Positions 5,257-10,653 of a stretch of 10,653 nt of DNA are shown here, in pieces. Position numbers and translations under genes: made by a program. The notes below the pieces were generated by a model. That model worked only from the letters and a program-made list of their open reading frames with translations, had not been told where the DNA came from and searched no databases. The stretch is from JAJDGF01 sp031549325 (GTDB taxonomy: Bacteria > Bacillota > Clostridia > Christensenellales > Aristaeellaceae), in contig JAVBQA010000003.1 in assembly GCA_031549325.1 (NCBI GenBank), positions 1-10,653 of the forward strand. Direction: 5' to 3'. How positions within the stretch are numbered: position 1 is the first letter of the stretch; every line of letters starts with the position of its first letter.

Positions 5257-6843
5257 ATGGCTACTTATGAGCTGAATTTCAAGCAACCGGCGGGGGCGCT
5301 CATCGAGCTGAGCGCGGGGGACAGCCTGCGCATCACCGGCTCGCCCGCCACCACGACGAACGAGTGTTACGCGTATCAGCTGAGCGTCGGGGGCGTGGTG
5401 CTGGCCGAGGTTTTGGCCTCGGGCATCGACCCGTCCACCGGAGGCGGGCCCGACAAAACCATGGTCATCCCGGAATCGGTGGTGGCCCACGGGGGCGCGC
5501 AAACCCGCATCAGCTGCCTCGTCGAGCAGCGCAGGCGCAAGCTCACCTACCCCCAGGTCAGCGAGGAGCCGCTGCAGTCGCGCACGGTCGTCTGCCTGGT
5601 GGAGGACGGCACAATCGACGCCGCCGCGATGGCCGAGAGCGCGGAAACCCAGGCGATCAGCGCGCGCTTCGGCGCGTTTGTGCAGGGCAAATCCCGCCCG
5701 GCGCTGGTCATCTCGGCCCGGCCGGGCAAGGGCGCGAAGATCGCGCGGGTGGACATTTACGAGGGCCAGAGCCCGGGCGGGGCGTGGCTGGGCGGCTTTT
5801 CGGACCCGGGCGGCCGGGACAGCCTGAGCCATTTCCCCATCGCCGAGCAGCAGAGCGCGGCCAAGGCCGGCAGCGTCGGGCGCTTGGCGGTGGTGACCGA
5901 CACGCGCGGGCGGCAGGTGAGCCGCGCCGTCGACTGCCAGGTGCTCGCCTACCAGCCGCCCCAGCTGGCGAGCCTGTCGCTGACCCGCTGCACCGCGGCC
6001 GGGGCGACCGCAACAAATGGCACGTACATCCGCATGATCGCCGCCGGCCAGGTGCAGAGCCTGAAGCCAAACGGCACGGAAATGAACACGTGCAGGCTGG
6101 CGGCCCGCTGCCGCCTGAGCGACGGATCGGGCGGCTGGATGCAGCAGGAAATCCCGGGAATCCCCGGCGCTGTCGGCGTGAATCTGGTGCTGTCCGGCGC
6201 GATCCAGTGCCAGGGCGACAAGTCCTATGCGTTCGAATTGCTGCTAATAGATTACTTCGGAGAGACTGTGCGCAGCGCCGGCGTGGGCCAGGTGTTTCGG
6301 CTGCTCAACCTGCACCCGGGCGGCAGGGGCATCGCGCTGGGCAAGTACGCCAGCGACGCCGCCGCGCTGGACGTGGGCATGCCGGCCAAGTTTCAGGGGG
6401 ACGTCAGCGCCTACGGCAACGAGTTTCACTACGGCGCGGCATACCATTACAACGCCGAGTACTTCAACGGGCCGCTGCGCGCCACCGGGAGCGTGGCCTT
6501 CGATTGCCCGCTGGACGTGGGCTCCGGGGGCACCGGCGTGCGCAGCCTGGCCGAGCTGAAGGGCGCGCTGGGCCTGTCCGACCTGCCGGTGATGCAGTTC
6601 GGGCGGGTCGCGCCCGCCGTGCCGGCCAACGCCGCGCCGGTGATCTACGCCCTCACCTACCCCAAGGCGTTCGCCGCCGCGCCGCGCAGCATCCTGCTGA
6701 CGATGGAGACCCCGTCCGCTTCTTACAGTCACCAAATTACCTACTCGATATACAGCTCGGGCCCGGCGTATTTCCAGTTTGCGCTGCGCAACAGCAGCGC
6801 CACGCCCCGGGATGTGATCCTGAACTGGCTGGCGATCCAATAG
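5257..6843 (+). CDS. Phage minor structural protein, DUF859-like, with C-terminal lectin-like domain
   Basis: A 528-aa protein, start ATG with GAGGTGA at 5244-5250 and 11 nt after the tail-tip stop. Residues about 1-340 form repeated beta-sandwich-like segments. Around residues 345-365 the sequence 'RLLNLHPGGRGIALGKYAS' matches the hallmark of DUF859 siphovirus minor structural proteins ('HP.G.G.A.GK'). Then comes a short linker including 'YNAEYFNGPLRATG' and 'GGTGVRSLAELKGALGLSD', common in tail fibres. The last 70 residues ('YPKAFAAAPRSILLTMET', ending 'VILNWLAIQ') resemble the small beta-sandwich ends (H-type lectin or gp53-like) of receptor-binding proteins. Likely a distal baseplate or fibre protein contacting the host surface. 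Family membership is fairly secure; receptor binding is inference. No signal peptide or catalytic motif is evident. Confidence 0.75.
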   Translation: MATYELNFKQPAGALIELSAGDSLRITGSPATTTNECYAYQLSVGGVVLAEVLASGIDPSTGGGPDKTMVIPESVVAHGGAQTRISCLVEQRRRKLTYPQVSEEPLQSRTVVCLVEDGTIDAAAMAESAETQAISARFGAFVQGKSRPALVISARPGKGAKIARVDIYEGQSPGGAWLGGFSDPGGRDSLSHFPIAEQQSAAKAGSVGRLAVVTDTRGRQVSRAVDCQVLAYQPPQLASLSLTRCTAAGATATNGTYIRMIAAGQVQSLKPNGTEMNTCRLAARCRLSDGSGGWMQQEIPGIPGAVGVNLVLSGAIQCQGDKSYAFELLLIDYFGETVRSAGVGQVFRLLNLHPGGRGIALGKYASDAAALDVGMPAKFQGDVSAYGNEFHYGAAYHYNAEYFNGPLRATGSVAFDCPLDVGSGGTGVRSLAELKGALGLSDLPVMQFGRVAPAVPANAAPVIYALTYPKAFAAAPRSILLTMETPSASYSHQITYSIYSSGPAYFQFALRNSSATPRDVILNWLAIQ

Positions 6844-6928
6844 CGTCATTCGCCGAAAATCGACACCCGGAATAAGATTAATGGGGGAAGAAATGCGGAC
6901 GAAGCAACGCAAAGCGAGGGGAATGAGC
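6844..6928 (+). other. Short spacer between structural and lysis genes
   Basis: An 85-nt, locally less GC-rich stretch. It contains alternative in-frame ATG codons for the endolysin (6881, 6893, 6923) but no clear promoter or terminator. Confidence 0.4.
6915..6922 (+). promoter_or_regulatory. Ribosome binding site deciding the endolysin start
   Basis: CGAGGGGA ends 6 nt before the ATG at 6929. The in-frame ATGs at 6881, 6893 and 6923 are less well served: 6881 has no site, 6893 has only a GGGGGA stretch, and 6923 is too close to this site. Confidence 0.55.
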
Positions 6929-7600
6929 ATGACGAACCGGGAATTGCGCGCGGCGGTGGTCCAAAAGGCCGTGAGCCGCGAGAAGAAGAACCAATACACG
7001 CAAGGCGACAAGCGCACCCAGGTGGGCAGCGGCTTCTCCGACTGCTCAAGCTTTGTGCGCTGGTGCTACCTGCAGATTCTGGGCGTGGACATCGGAGGCA
7101 ACACCGCCGCGCAGATCGTGAACAGGAAGCTGGCGCTGGCTGACCAGTCGGGAGAAAGCGAACCAAAAGAAGCATATCTGTTGCCGGGCGATCTGCTATA
7201 TTTCAAGGGCAGCGACCCCAGCCGCCCGCTGGGCGTGGGGCATGTGGAGATGTATATCGGAAGCGGCAAGCTGATCGGCCACGGCAGCGGCGTCGGGCCC
7301 ACAATCAAGGCCATGAAAAGCTACTGCAAGGGCCGCGCCGCCGCCGGGCGGGGCTATATCAAGGCGCTGCGGCTGATTCCGGCGGAGGACAAAAGGGAGG
7401 CCGGCGGCGAAATCCGGATCCGGATCATCGGCGGCGCGGTGAACATCCGCTCCGGCCCGGGCACCGGGTTTTCTGTGGCCAAGGCCGCCAAGGCGGGCGA
7501 GACCTATGAGAAAGTGGAAGCGGGCGGCTGGCGTCCGCTGCTGCTTTCGGGAAAGGTTTGCTGGGTGTCTGAATCTTACAGCGAGGAAGTGGGACCGTGA
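6929..7600 (+). CDS. Endolysin: NlpC/P60 cysteine peptidase with C-terminal SH3 domain
   Basis: A 223-aa protein if started at 6929 (239 aa from 6881). The NlpC/P60 domain spans residues about 5-150: 'GFSDCSSFVRWCY' carries the catalytic Cys (C39), 'GVGHVEMYIG' the catalytic His (H105) and 'LIGHGSG' the likely third polar residue (H118). 'LLPGDLLYFKG' is the usual segment before the His strand. Residues 162-220 form an SH3 domain with the textbook opening 'GGAVNIRSGPGTGFSVA' and the ending 'GKVCWVSESY', expected to bind the cell wall. Enzymes of this type cleave peptide bonds in peptidoglycan. There is no signal peptide, so release should depend on the holin. Its TGA overlaps the GTG start of the next gene. 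Confidence 0.9.
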   Translation: MTNRELRAAVVQKAVSREKKNQYTQGDKRTQVGSGFSDCSSFVRWCYLQILGVDIGGNTAAQIVNRKLALADQSGESEPKEAYLLPGDLLYFKGSDPSRPLGVGHVEMYIGSGKLIGHGSGVGPTIKAMKSYCKGRAAAGRGYIKALRLIPAEDKREAGGEIRIRIIGGAVNIRSGPGTGFSVAKAAKAGETYEKVEAGGWRPLLLSGKVCWVSESYSEEVGP

Positions 7601-7815
7601 ACGAAACCATGATCGTCGCCCTGCTCAGCCTGGCGGGCACGATGGTTGGCTCGGCCGCTGGAATTTTAACCGCAAACCGGCTGACGAACTACCGTATTTT
7701 GCAGCTCGAGAGCAAGGTGGAGCGCCACAATTCCATCATGGAACGCACCGCCATCCTGGAGCGCGACGTGAAGACGGCGTTTCGCATGCTGGACGACATG
7801 AAAGGAGTAAGATAA
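7597..7815 (+). CDS. Small membrane-anchored coiled-coil protein of the lysis cassette
   Basis: A 72-aa protein starting at GTG (7597), which overlaps the endolysin stop; GAGGAAG at 7582-7588 lies 8 nt upstream. One hydrophobic segment (residues about 5-24, 'MIVALLSLAGTMVGSAAGIL') is followed by a charged helix ('LESKVERHNSIMERTAILERDVKTAFRMLDDMK') likely to form a coiled coil. Short proteins of this architecture lie between lysin and holin in many Clostridia prophages, usually annotated as hypothetical or XhlA-like. A role as holin partner or regulator is inferred from position and topology. Its TAA overlaps the ATG of the next gene by one base. Confidence 0.7.
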   Translation: MNETMIVALLSLAGTMVGSAAGILTANRLTNYRILQLESKVERHNSIMERTAILERDVKTAFRMLDDMKGVR

Positions 7816-8300
7816 TGGAAATGTATACCTGGGCTTCCCTGGGAACCACTGCCGGCGCGACGGCCGCCACGCTGCTCGTGGTGCAGTATTTGAAGGAGCC
7901 GCTCGACCGGCTGATCAAGCTTCCCACGCGCATCCTGGTGCTGATCGTGGCGTTTCTGGTGCTGCTGGGCGCGGAGGCTTTCGGGGCGGATGGGCTGCAC
8001 TGGAGCGAGGTGCCGCTGGAGTTTGTCAACTCGTTTCTCGTCGCGCTGAGCGCCATGGGGGCTTATGAAAACACGTTTAAGCGAGTAGCAAAGGCCCCGG
8101 TCGCGGTGCACAACAAAACGCCGGTCGCCGAACCCGGCGACGAACCGGACGATTTGCCGGACGACGAGCCGGTCAACTTGCCCGGCGACGAACCGGACGA
8201 CTTGCCAGCGGACGAACCGATCGCTGAACCCGGCGACGAACCGGACGACCTGCCGGACGTCGAACCCATCGACGAACCGAGCGGCGGGCAGAACGGGTAA
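7815..8300 (+). CDS. Holin-like membrane protein with acidic repeat tail
   Basis: A 161-aa protein starting at the ATG that shares its A with the preceding TAA; AAAGGAG at 7801-7807 gives a 7-nt spacer. Hydrophobic segments are at residues about 9-26, 38-57 and 66-85, and the 'TWASLGTTAGATAATLLVVQYLKEPLDRL' and 'PTRILVLIVAFLVLLGAEAF' pattern followed by 'LVALSAMGAYENTFKR' resembles phage holins of Clostridia. Holins permeabilise the membrane and release the endolysin. After a small basic patch (FKRVAK) comes an unusual 55-residue extension, rich in Asp, Glu and Pro and without basic residues, including three 16-residue repeats. Normal holins of this sort stop near residue 95 and often end in basic residues. 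Holin function is inferred from topology and context. Confidence 0.75.
   Translation: MEMYTWASLGTTAGATAATLLVVQYLKEPLDRLIKLPTRILVLIVAFLVLLGAEAFGADGLHWSEVPLEFVNSFLVALSAMGAYENTFKRVAKAPVAVHNKTPVAEPGDEPDDLPDDEPVNLPGDEPDDLPADEPIAEPGDEPDDLPDVEPIDEPSGGQNG
8130..8273 (+). repeat. Three tandem 48-bp repeats encoding acidic 16-residue units
   Basis: Residues 106-121 EPGDEPDDLPDDEPVN, 122-137 LPGDEPDDLPADEPIA and 138-153 EPGDEPDDLPDVEPID. The first 22 or so bases of each unit are nearly identical at DNA level, so copy number could change by slippage or recombination without shifting the frame. Confidence 0.9.
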
Positions 8301-8340
8301 CCAGGCGGGCAAAATCCCGCGCATGACATCGCACGAAAAT

Positions 8341-8367
8341 GGCCACCATAAATGATTTATGGTGGCC
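8341..8367 (-). terminator. 12-bp hairpin, possible terminator between convergent genes
   Basis: GGCCACCATAAA (8341-8352) pairs perfectly with TTTATGGTGGCC (8356-8367) around a 3-nt loop. Read on the minus strand the hairpin is followed by ATTTTCG, a short U-tract, so it could terminate the exporter transcript about 130 nt after its stop. On the plus strand there is no T-tract. A bidirectional role or a protein-binding site is also possible. Confidence 0.5.
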
Positions 8368-8388
8368 CTACACACGGAACCCTTGGGC

Positions 8389-8440
8389 GGGAGTCTCAAG
8401 GGGCGACGTCCCTTGAGCGGGGTTGCAGGGGCGGCGCCCC
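8389..8440. repeat. GC-rich palindromic element, second copy of the REP-like unit
   Basis: An 8-bp stem (CTCAAGGG at 8395-8402, CCCTTGAG at 8410-8417) is followed by CGGGGTTGCAGGGGC...GCGCCCC (8418-8440). The latter part matches 1925-1946 except for one inserted T and one A/G change, and in both places it is preceded by a longer variable stem. The rest of the gap 8301-8494 holds only the hairpin at 8341-8367 and a weak 5-bp stem at 8305-8320, with no gene. Confidence 0.7.
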
Positions 8441-8494
8441 AGCCGTTCCCCCGCCCACAAACGCCTCCCCGTCCCCAAGCGTCCCCCCGCGCGC

Positions 8495-10327
8495 TTACGC
8501 GCCCTCGCCCAGCAGCTCGGCCTCGCGCTCCTCGCGGAACTGGTTCACGTACAGCCGGTAGTAATAGCCCTTCTGGCGGAGCAGCTCCTTGTGGCTGCCG
8601 CGCTCGCAGATCTCGCCGTCCTGGATGACGAGGATCAGGTCGGCGGTGCGGATGGTGGACAGGCGGTGGGCGATGATGAAGGAAGTTCGGCCCTGCAGGG
8701 CGGTCTTGATGGCCTTTTGGATCTTCTGCTCGGTGACGGTGTCCACGGAGGAGGTCGCCTCGTCCAGCACGAAGATGGCGGGGTTGGCGATCAGCGCGCG
8801 GGCGAAGGACACCAGCTGCTTCTGGCCGGTCGAGAGGCGGCTGCCGCCCTCGCCCACGTCGGTGTCGTAGCCCTTTTCCAGCGCCAGAATGAAGTCCTCC
8901 GCGTCGACCATGCGCGCGGCCGCCGCCACCTGCTCGTCGGTGGCGTCCAGCTTGCCGTAGCGGATGTTGTCCCGGACGGTGCCGGAAAACAGGTGCGGCT
9001 GCTGCAGCACATAGCCCAGGTGCGACTCCAGCCACAGCTGGGAACGCTGCTTATAGTCAACATTATCAATCAAAATGCGTCCGCTGGTCGGTTCGTAGAA
9101 CCGGCAGATCAGGTTCACGATGGTGCTTTTGCCCGAGCCGGTCTCGCCCACGAGCGCCACGGTCTGCCCGGCTTTGATCTTCAGGCTGAAGTTTTTCAGC
9201 ACCTGTTCGCCGCCGGTGTAGCGGAAGCTCACGTCGTCGAACTCGATGTCGCCGTGCAGGGGGGGCCAGTTTTCGCGCCTGGGGTGGAAGTTGTCGCCGA
9301 AGCGCTCGATGACCTCCGGGCTGTCGCAGATCTCGGGCTCGGTTTCGATCATCTGCATCACGCGCTCGGCGGCGGCCTGGCTGCTCTGCAGCTCGGCGAA
9401 GATGCGCGCCAGGTTGCTGATGGGCTCGAACATCTGGGTGGAGAACTGGATGAACACGGTCAGCGTGCCGAAGCTGATCGCGCCGGTGAACACGTCGAAC
9501 CCGCCTTGCCACAGCGCGTAGGCGGCGGCGACGGACCCGAGCGACATGACAATCGGCAGGAATAGCGCGGAGAGCACCGCGGCGCGGATGGCGCAGGCGC
9601 GCATGGAGCCGGTCAGCTGCACGAACTCCCGCTCGTTGGCGGCCTCGCGCACCAGGGTTTTGGTGGTCTTCGCGCCCACGATGCCCTCGTTGAACGAGCC
9701 GGTGATCTTGGAGTTGTTCTTGCGCACCTCGCGGTAGCTCTGCAGGATCCGCTTCTGAAACCAGATCGCGATCAGCGCGATCAGCGGAATCACCACGATG
9801 GTGGCCAGCGCCAGCCGCGCGTTGATCACCACCATCACCGTCACCGAGATCAGCACAAACGCGATGCTCCACATCAGGTCCAGCAGGCCCCAGCCGATGG
9901 TGTCGCCCAGGCGCTGGGTGTCGCTGGTCATGCGCGCGATGATGAAGCCGATGGGCGTCTTGTCGTAATACGCGAACGGCAGCTCCTGCAGGCGCTTGAA
10001 GCCGCGCGTGCGGATCAGCGTGCAGATGCCGCGCTCGGTGCGCCCGGACAGGAAGCAGAACGTGAAAATGCAGCCGACCTGCAGCAGCAGGAACATCAGG
10101 TATCTGGCGATGAACCAGGGCAGGCCCTCGGTGGTGCGCCCGGCGACAAAGGTGTCGATGGCCTCGCGGGTCATCAGCGGAAACACCACGTCGATCGCCG
10201 CGCAGATGACCATCGTCAGCGCGATCCCGAGCAGGTGCGGGTAGTAGGGCTTCGCGTAGCGCAGCAGCCGCCGCCACAGCGAAAGGTCGAATTGCTTGGT
10301 GTAGTCTTGCTCTTCGTAGTATTGCAT
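8495..10327 (-). CDS. ABC exporter half-transporter (TMD-NBD), YheH/BmrD-like
   Basis: A complete 610-aa protein with a type IV exporter membrane domain (residues about 15-330, six hydrophobic segments, e.g. 32-50, 73-93, 148-168, 172-190) fused to an ATPase domain. The NBD has Walker A GETGSGKST (394-402), Q-loop VLQQPHLF (440-447), signature LSTGQ (498-502), Walker B AIFVLDE with the catalytic Glu (E523), D-loop SSVD and H-loop His554. 'LSxGQ' plus 'DEATSSVDT' is typical of the catalytically intact half of heterodimeric Firmicutes multidrug exporters such as BmrD/YheH. The partner half is not in this window: the downstream side is phage DNA and the upstream 326 nt has no gene. Start is fixed by GGAGGTGAA (10333-10341), 5 nt before the ATG. 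Substrate is unknown; drug, lipid or peptide export are options. Confidence 0.93.
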   Translation of the reverse strand: MQYYEEQDYTKQFDLSLWRRLLRYAKPYYPHLLGIALTMVICAAIDVVFPLMTREAIDTFVAGRTTEGLPWFIARYLMFLLLQVGCIFTFCFLSGRTERGICTLIRTRGFKRLQELPFAYYDKTPIGFIIARMTSDTQRLGDTIGWGLLDLMWSIAFVLISVTVMVVINARLALATIVVIPLIALIAIWFQKRILQSYREVRKNNSKITGSFNEGIVGAKTTKTLVREAANEREFVQLTGSMRACAIRAAVLSALFLPIVMSLGSVAAAYALWQGGFDVFTGAISFGTLTVFIQFSTQMFEPISNLARIFAELQSSQAAAERVMQMIETEPEICDSPEVIERFGDNFHPRRENWPPLHGDIEFDDVSFRYTGGEQVLKNFSLKIKAGQTVALVGETGSGKSTIVNLICRFYEPTSGRILIDNVDYKQRSQLWLESHLGYVLQQPHLFSGTVRDNIRYGKLDATDEQVAAAARMVDAEDFILALEKGYDTDVGEGGSRLSTGQKQLVSFARALIANPAIFVLDEATSSVDTVTEQKIQKAIKTALQGRTSFIIAHRLSTIRTADLILVIQDGEICERGSHKELLRQKGYYYRLYVNQFREEREAELLGEGA

Positions 10328-10436
10328 GGGGGTTCACCTCCGGTGTTGTGTGGGTATGTTCACGGGCGTTGCTTTCGCGGCCAGCCTGATGCTGTCCTTT
10401 GCCCTGCGGGCAGTCTGATGATTCATTGACCTTGCC

Positions 10437-10453
10437 TGTCGGCCAGCCCGACA
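10437..10453. repeat. Small hairpin in the exporter upstream region
   Basis: TGTCGG/CCGACA, a 6-bp stem with a 5-nt loop. One of a series of inverted repeats between the exporter start and the AT-rich region. Confidence 0.5.
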
Positions 10454-10462
10454 ATCCGTTCC

Positions 10463-10489
10463 CCGAAAACTGGTATCGTCAGTTTTCGG
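10463..10489. repeat. 10-bp perfect inverted repeat in the exporter upstream region
   Basis: CCGAAAACTG (10463-10472) and CAGTTTTCGG (10480-10489) around a 7-nt loop. It could be an operator or a leader-RNA hairpin. There is no T-tract on the minus strand to mark it as a terminator. Confidence 0.6.
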
Positions 10490-10527
10490 TTCCGGTTCGG
10501 TCGTACCAAAAGCGCTTGAAGGGGGGG

Positions 10528-10557
10528 CTGGGGGGATCATGCGCAAGATCCCCCCAG
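10528..10557. repeat. 11-bp perfect inverted repeat in the exporter upstream region
   Basis: CTGGGGGGATC (10528-10538) and GATCCCCCCAG (10547-10557) around an 8-nt loop. On the minus strand it is followed by a C-run, so it would be a very stable RNA hairpin but not a standard terminator. Confidence 0.65.
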
Positions 10558-10566
10558 TGCTCTTTG

Positions 10567-10592
10567 GTTCTTTCTCACACATGAGAAAGAAC
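10567..10592. repeat. 11-bp perfect inverted repeat with a further direct copy of one arm
   Basis: GTTCTTTCTCA (10567-10577) and TGAGAAAGAAC (10582-10592) around CACA. The arm AGAAAGAACA (10584-10593) recurs at 10620-10629, overlapping the proposed -35 region, which makes an operator plausible. Confidence 0.6.
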
Positions 10593-10600
10593 ATGTTTAA

Positions 10601-10630
10601 TATATATCTAATTTTAAATAGAAAGAACAA
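10601..10630 (-). promoter_or_regulatory. Possible promoter for the exporter gene
   Basis: In an AT-rich island, the minus strand reads TTGTTC (10630-10625) and, 18 nt later, TATATA (10606-10601). These are imperfect sigma-70 boxes. If used, the transcript would have a leader of about 265 nt containing the hairpins at 10437-10592. The rest of 10328-10653 shows no gene I can support. Confidence 0.3.
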
Positions 10631-10653
10631 GCTCGATTCATTTTATTTAATAA

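Noticed and set aside
6600..6843. Variable region of a diversity-generating retroelement at the end of the DUF859-like protein
   Set aside because: No reverse transcriptase or template repeat in the window and no adenine-rich variable pattern.
8130..8273. CRISPR-like array
   Set aside because: Units are contiguous 48-bp in-frame coding repeats without unique spacers.
7689..9035. Minus-strand reading frame spanning holin, intergenic region and part of the exporter
   Set aside because: It reads the exporter in the wrong frame and the holin antisense. The repeat-like FVAGF/VRF segment is only the reverse of the acidic repeats.
8423..9565. Plus-strand reading frame of 380 codons
   Set aside because: Opposite strand of the well-supported ABC exporter; an L/A/V/H-rich composition typical of antisense frames.

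Overview
The window is a GC-rich stretch that reads as the right-hand (late) end of an integrated siphovirus-type prophage or phage-derived tail cluster, followed by a convergent host ABC exporter gene. Strong AGGAGG-type ribosome binding sites, the tail and lysis families present, the YheH/BmrD-like exporter and an AT-rich intergenic region at the far end together suggest a high-GC member of the Clostridia (Bacillota). The assignment to a genus cannot be made from this sequence.

Positions 1-6843, plus strand, hold the tail module in canonical order: a tail tube protein with a C-terminal Ig-like domain (5'-truncated by the window), the G and GT tail assembly chaperones joined by a canonical -1 slippery heptamer (979-985), a remarkably short tape measure protein (186 aa), a distal tail protein (Dit), a large tail-tip/tail-associated protein (863 aa) with an SH3-like insertion and a pentapeptide-register repeat shaft, and a 528-aa DUF859-like minor structural protein ending in a lectin-like domain. 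Positions 6929-8300 hold the lysis module: an NlpC/P60-SH3 endolysin, a small membrane-anchored coiled-coil protein and a holin-like protein with an acidic 16-residue tandem repeat. Overlapping stop/start codons and short spacers indicate one late operon, interrupted only by a gap at 1794-1967 filled with GC-rich palindromes.

Positions 8301-8494 are an intergenic convergence zone with a 12-bp hairpin and a second copy of the palindromic element found inside the tail operon. Positions 8495-10327, minus strand, encode a complete half-size ABC exporter. Its upstream region (10328-10653) has no convincing gene and contains several perfect hairpins and an AT-rich possible promoter.

The most unusual signals are: (i) a dispersed 18-bp inverted repeat, AACAGAC-N4-GTCTGTT-like, five good copies and two weaker ones, embedded in different codon phases of the tail genes; (ii) a tape measure protein far too short for an ordinary siphovirus tail, raising the possibility of a mini-tail particle or a degenerate prophage; (iii) the REP-like palindrome shared between the tail operon and the host side; (iv) the acidic repeat tail on the holin; and (v) the structured leader of the exporter gene. 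No integrase, terminase, capsid, CRISPR, tRNA or transposase gene is visible in the window.
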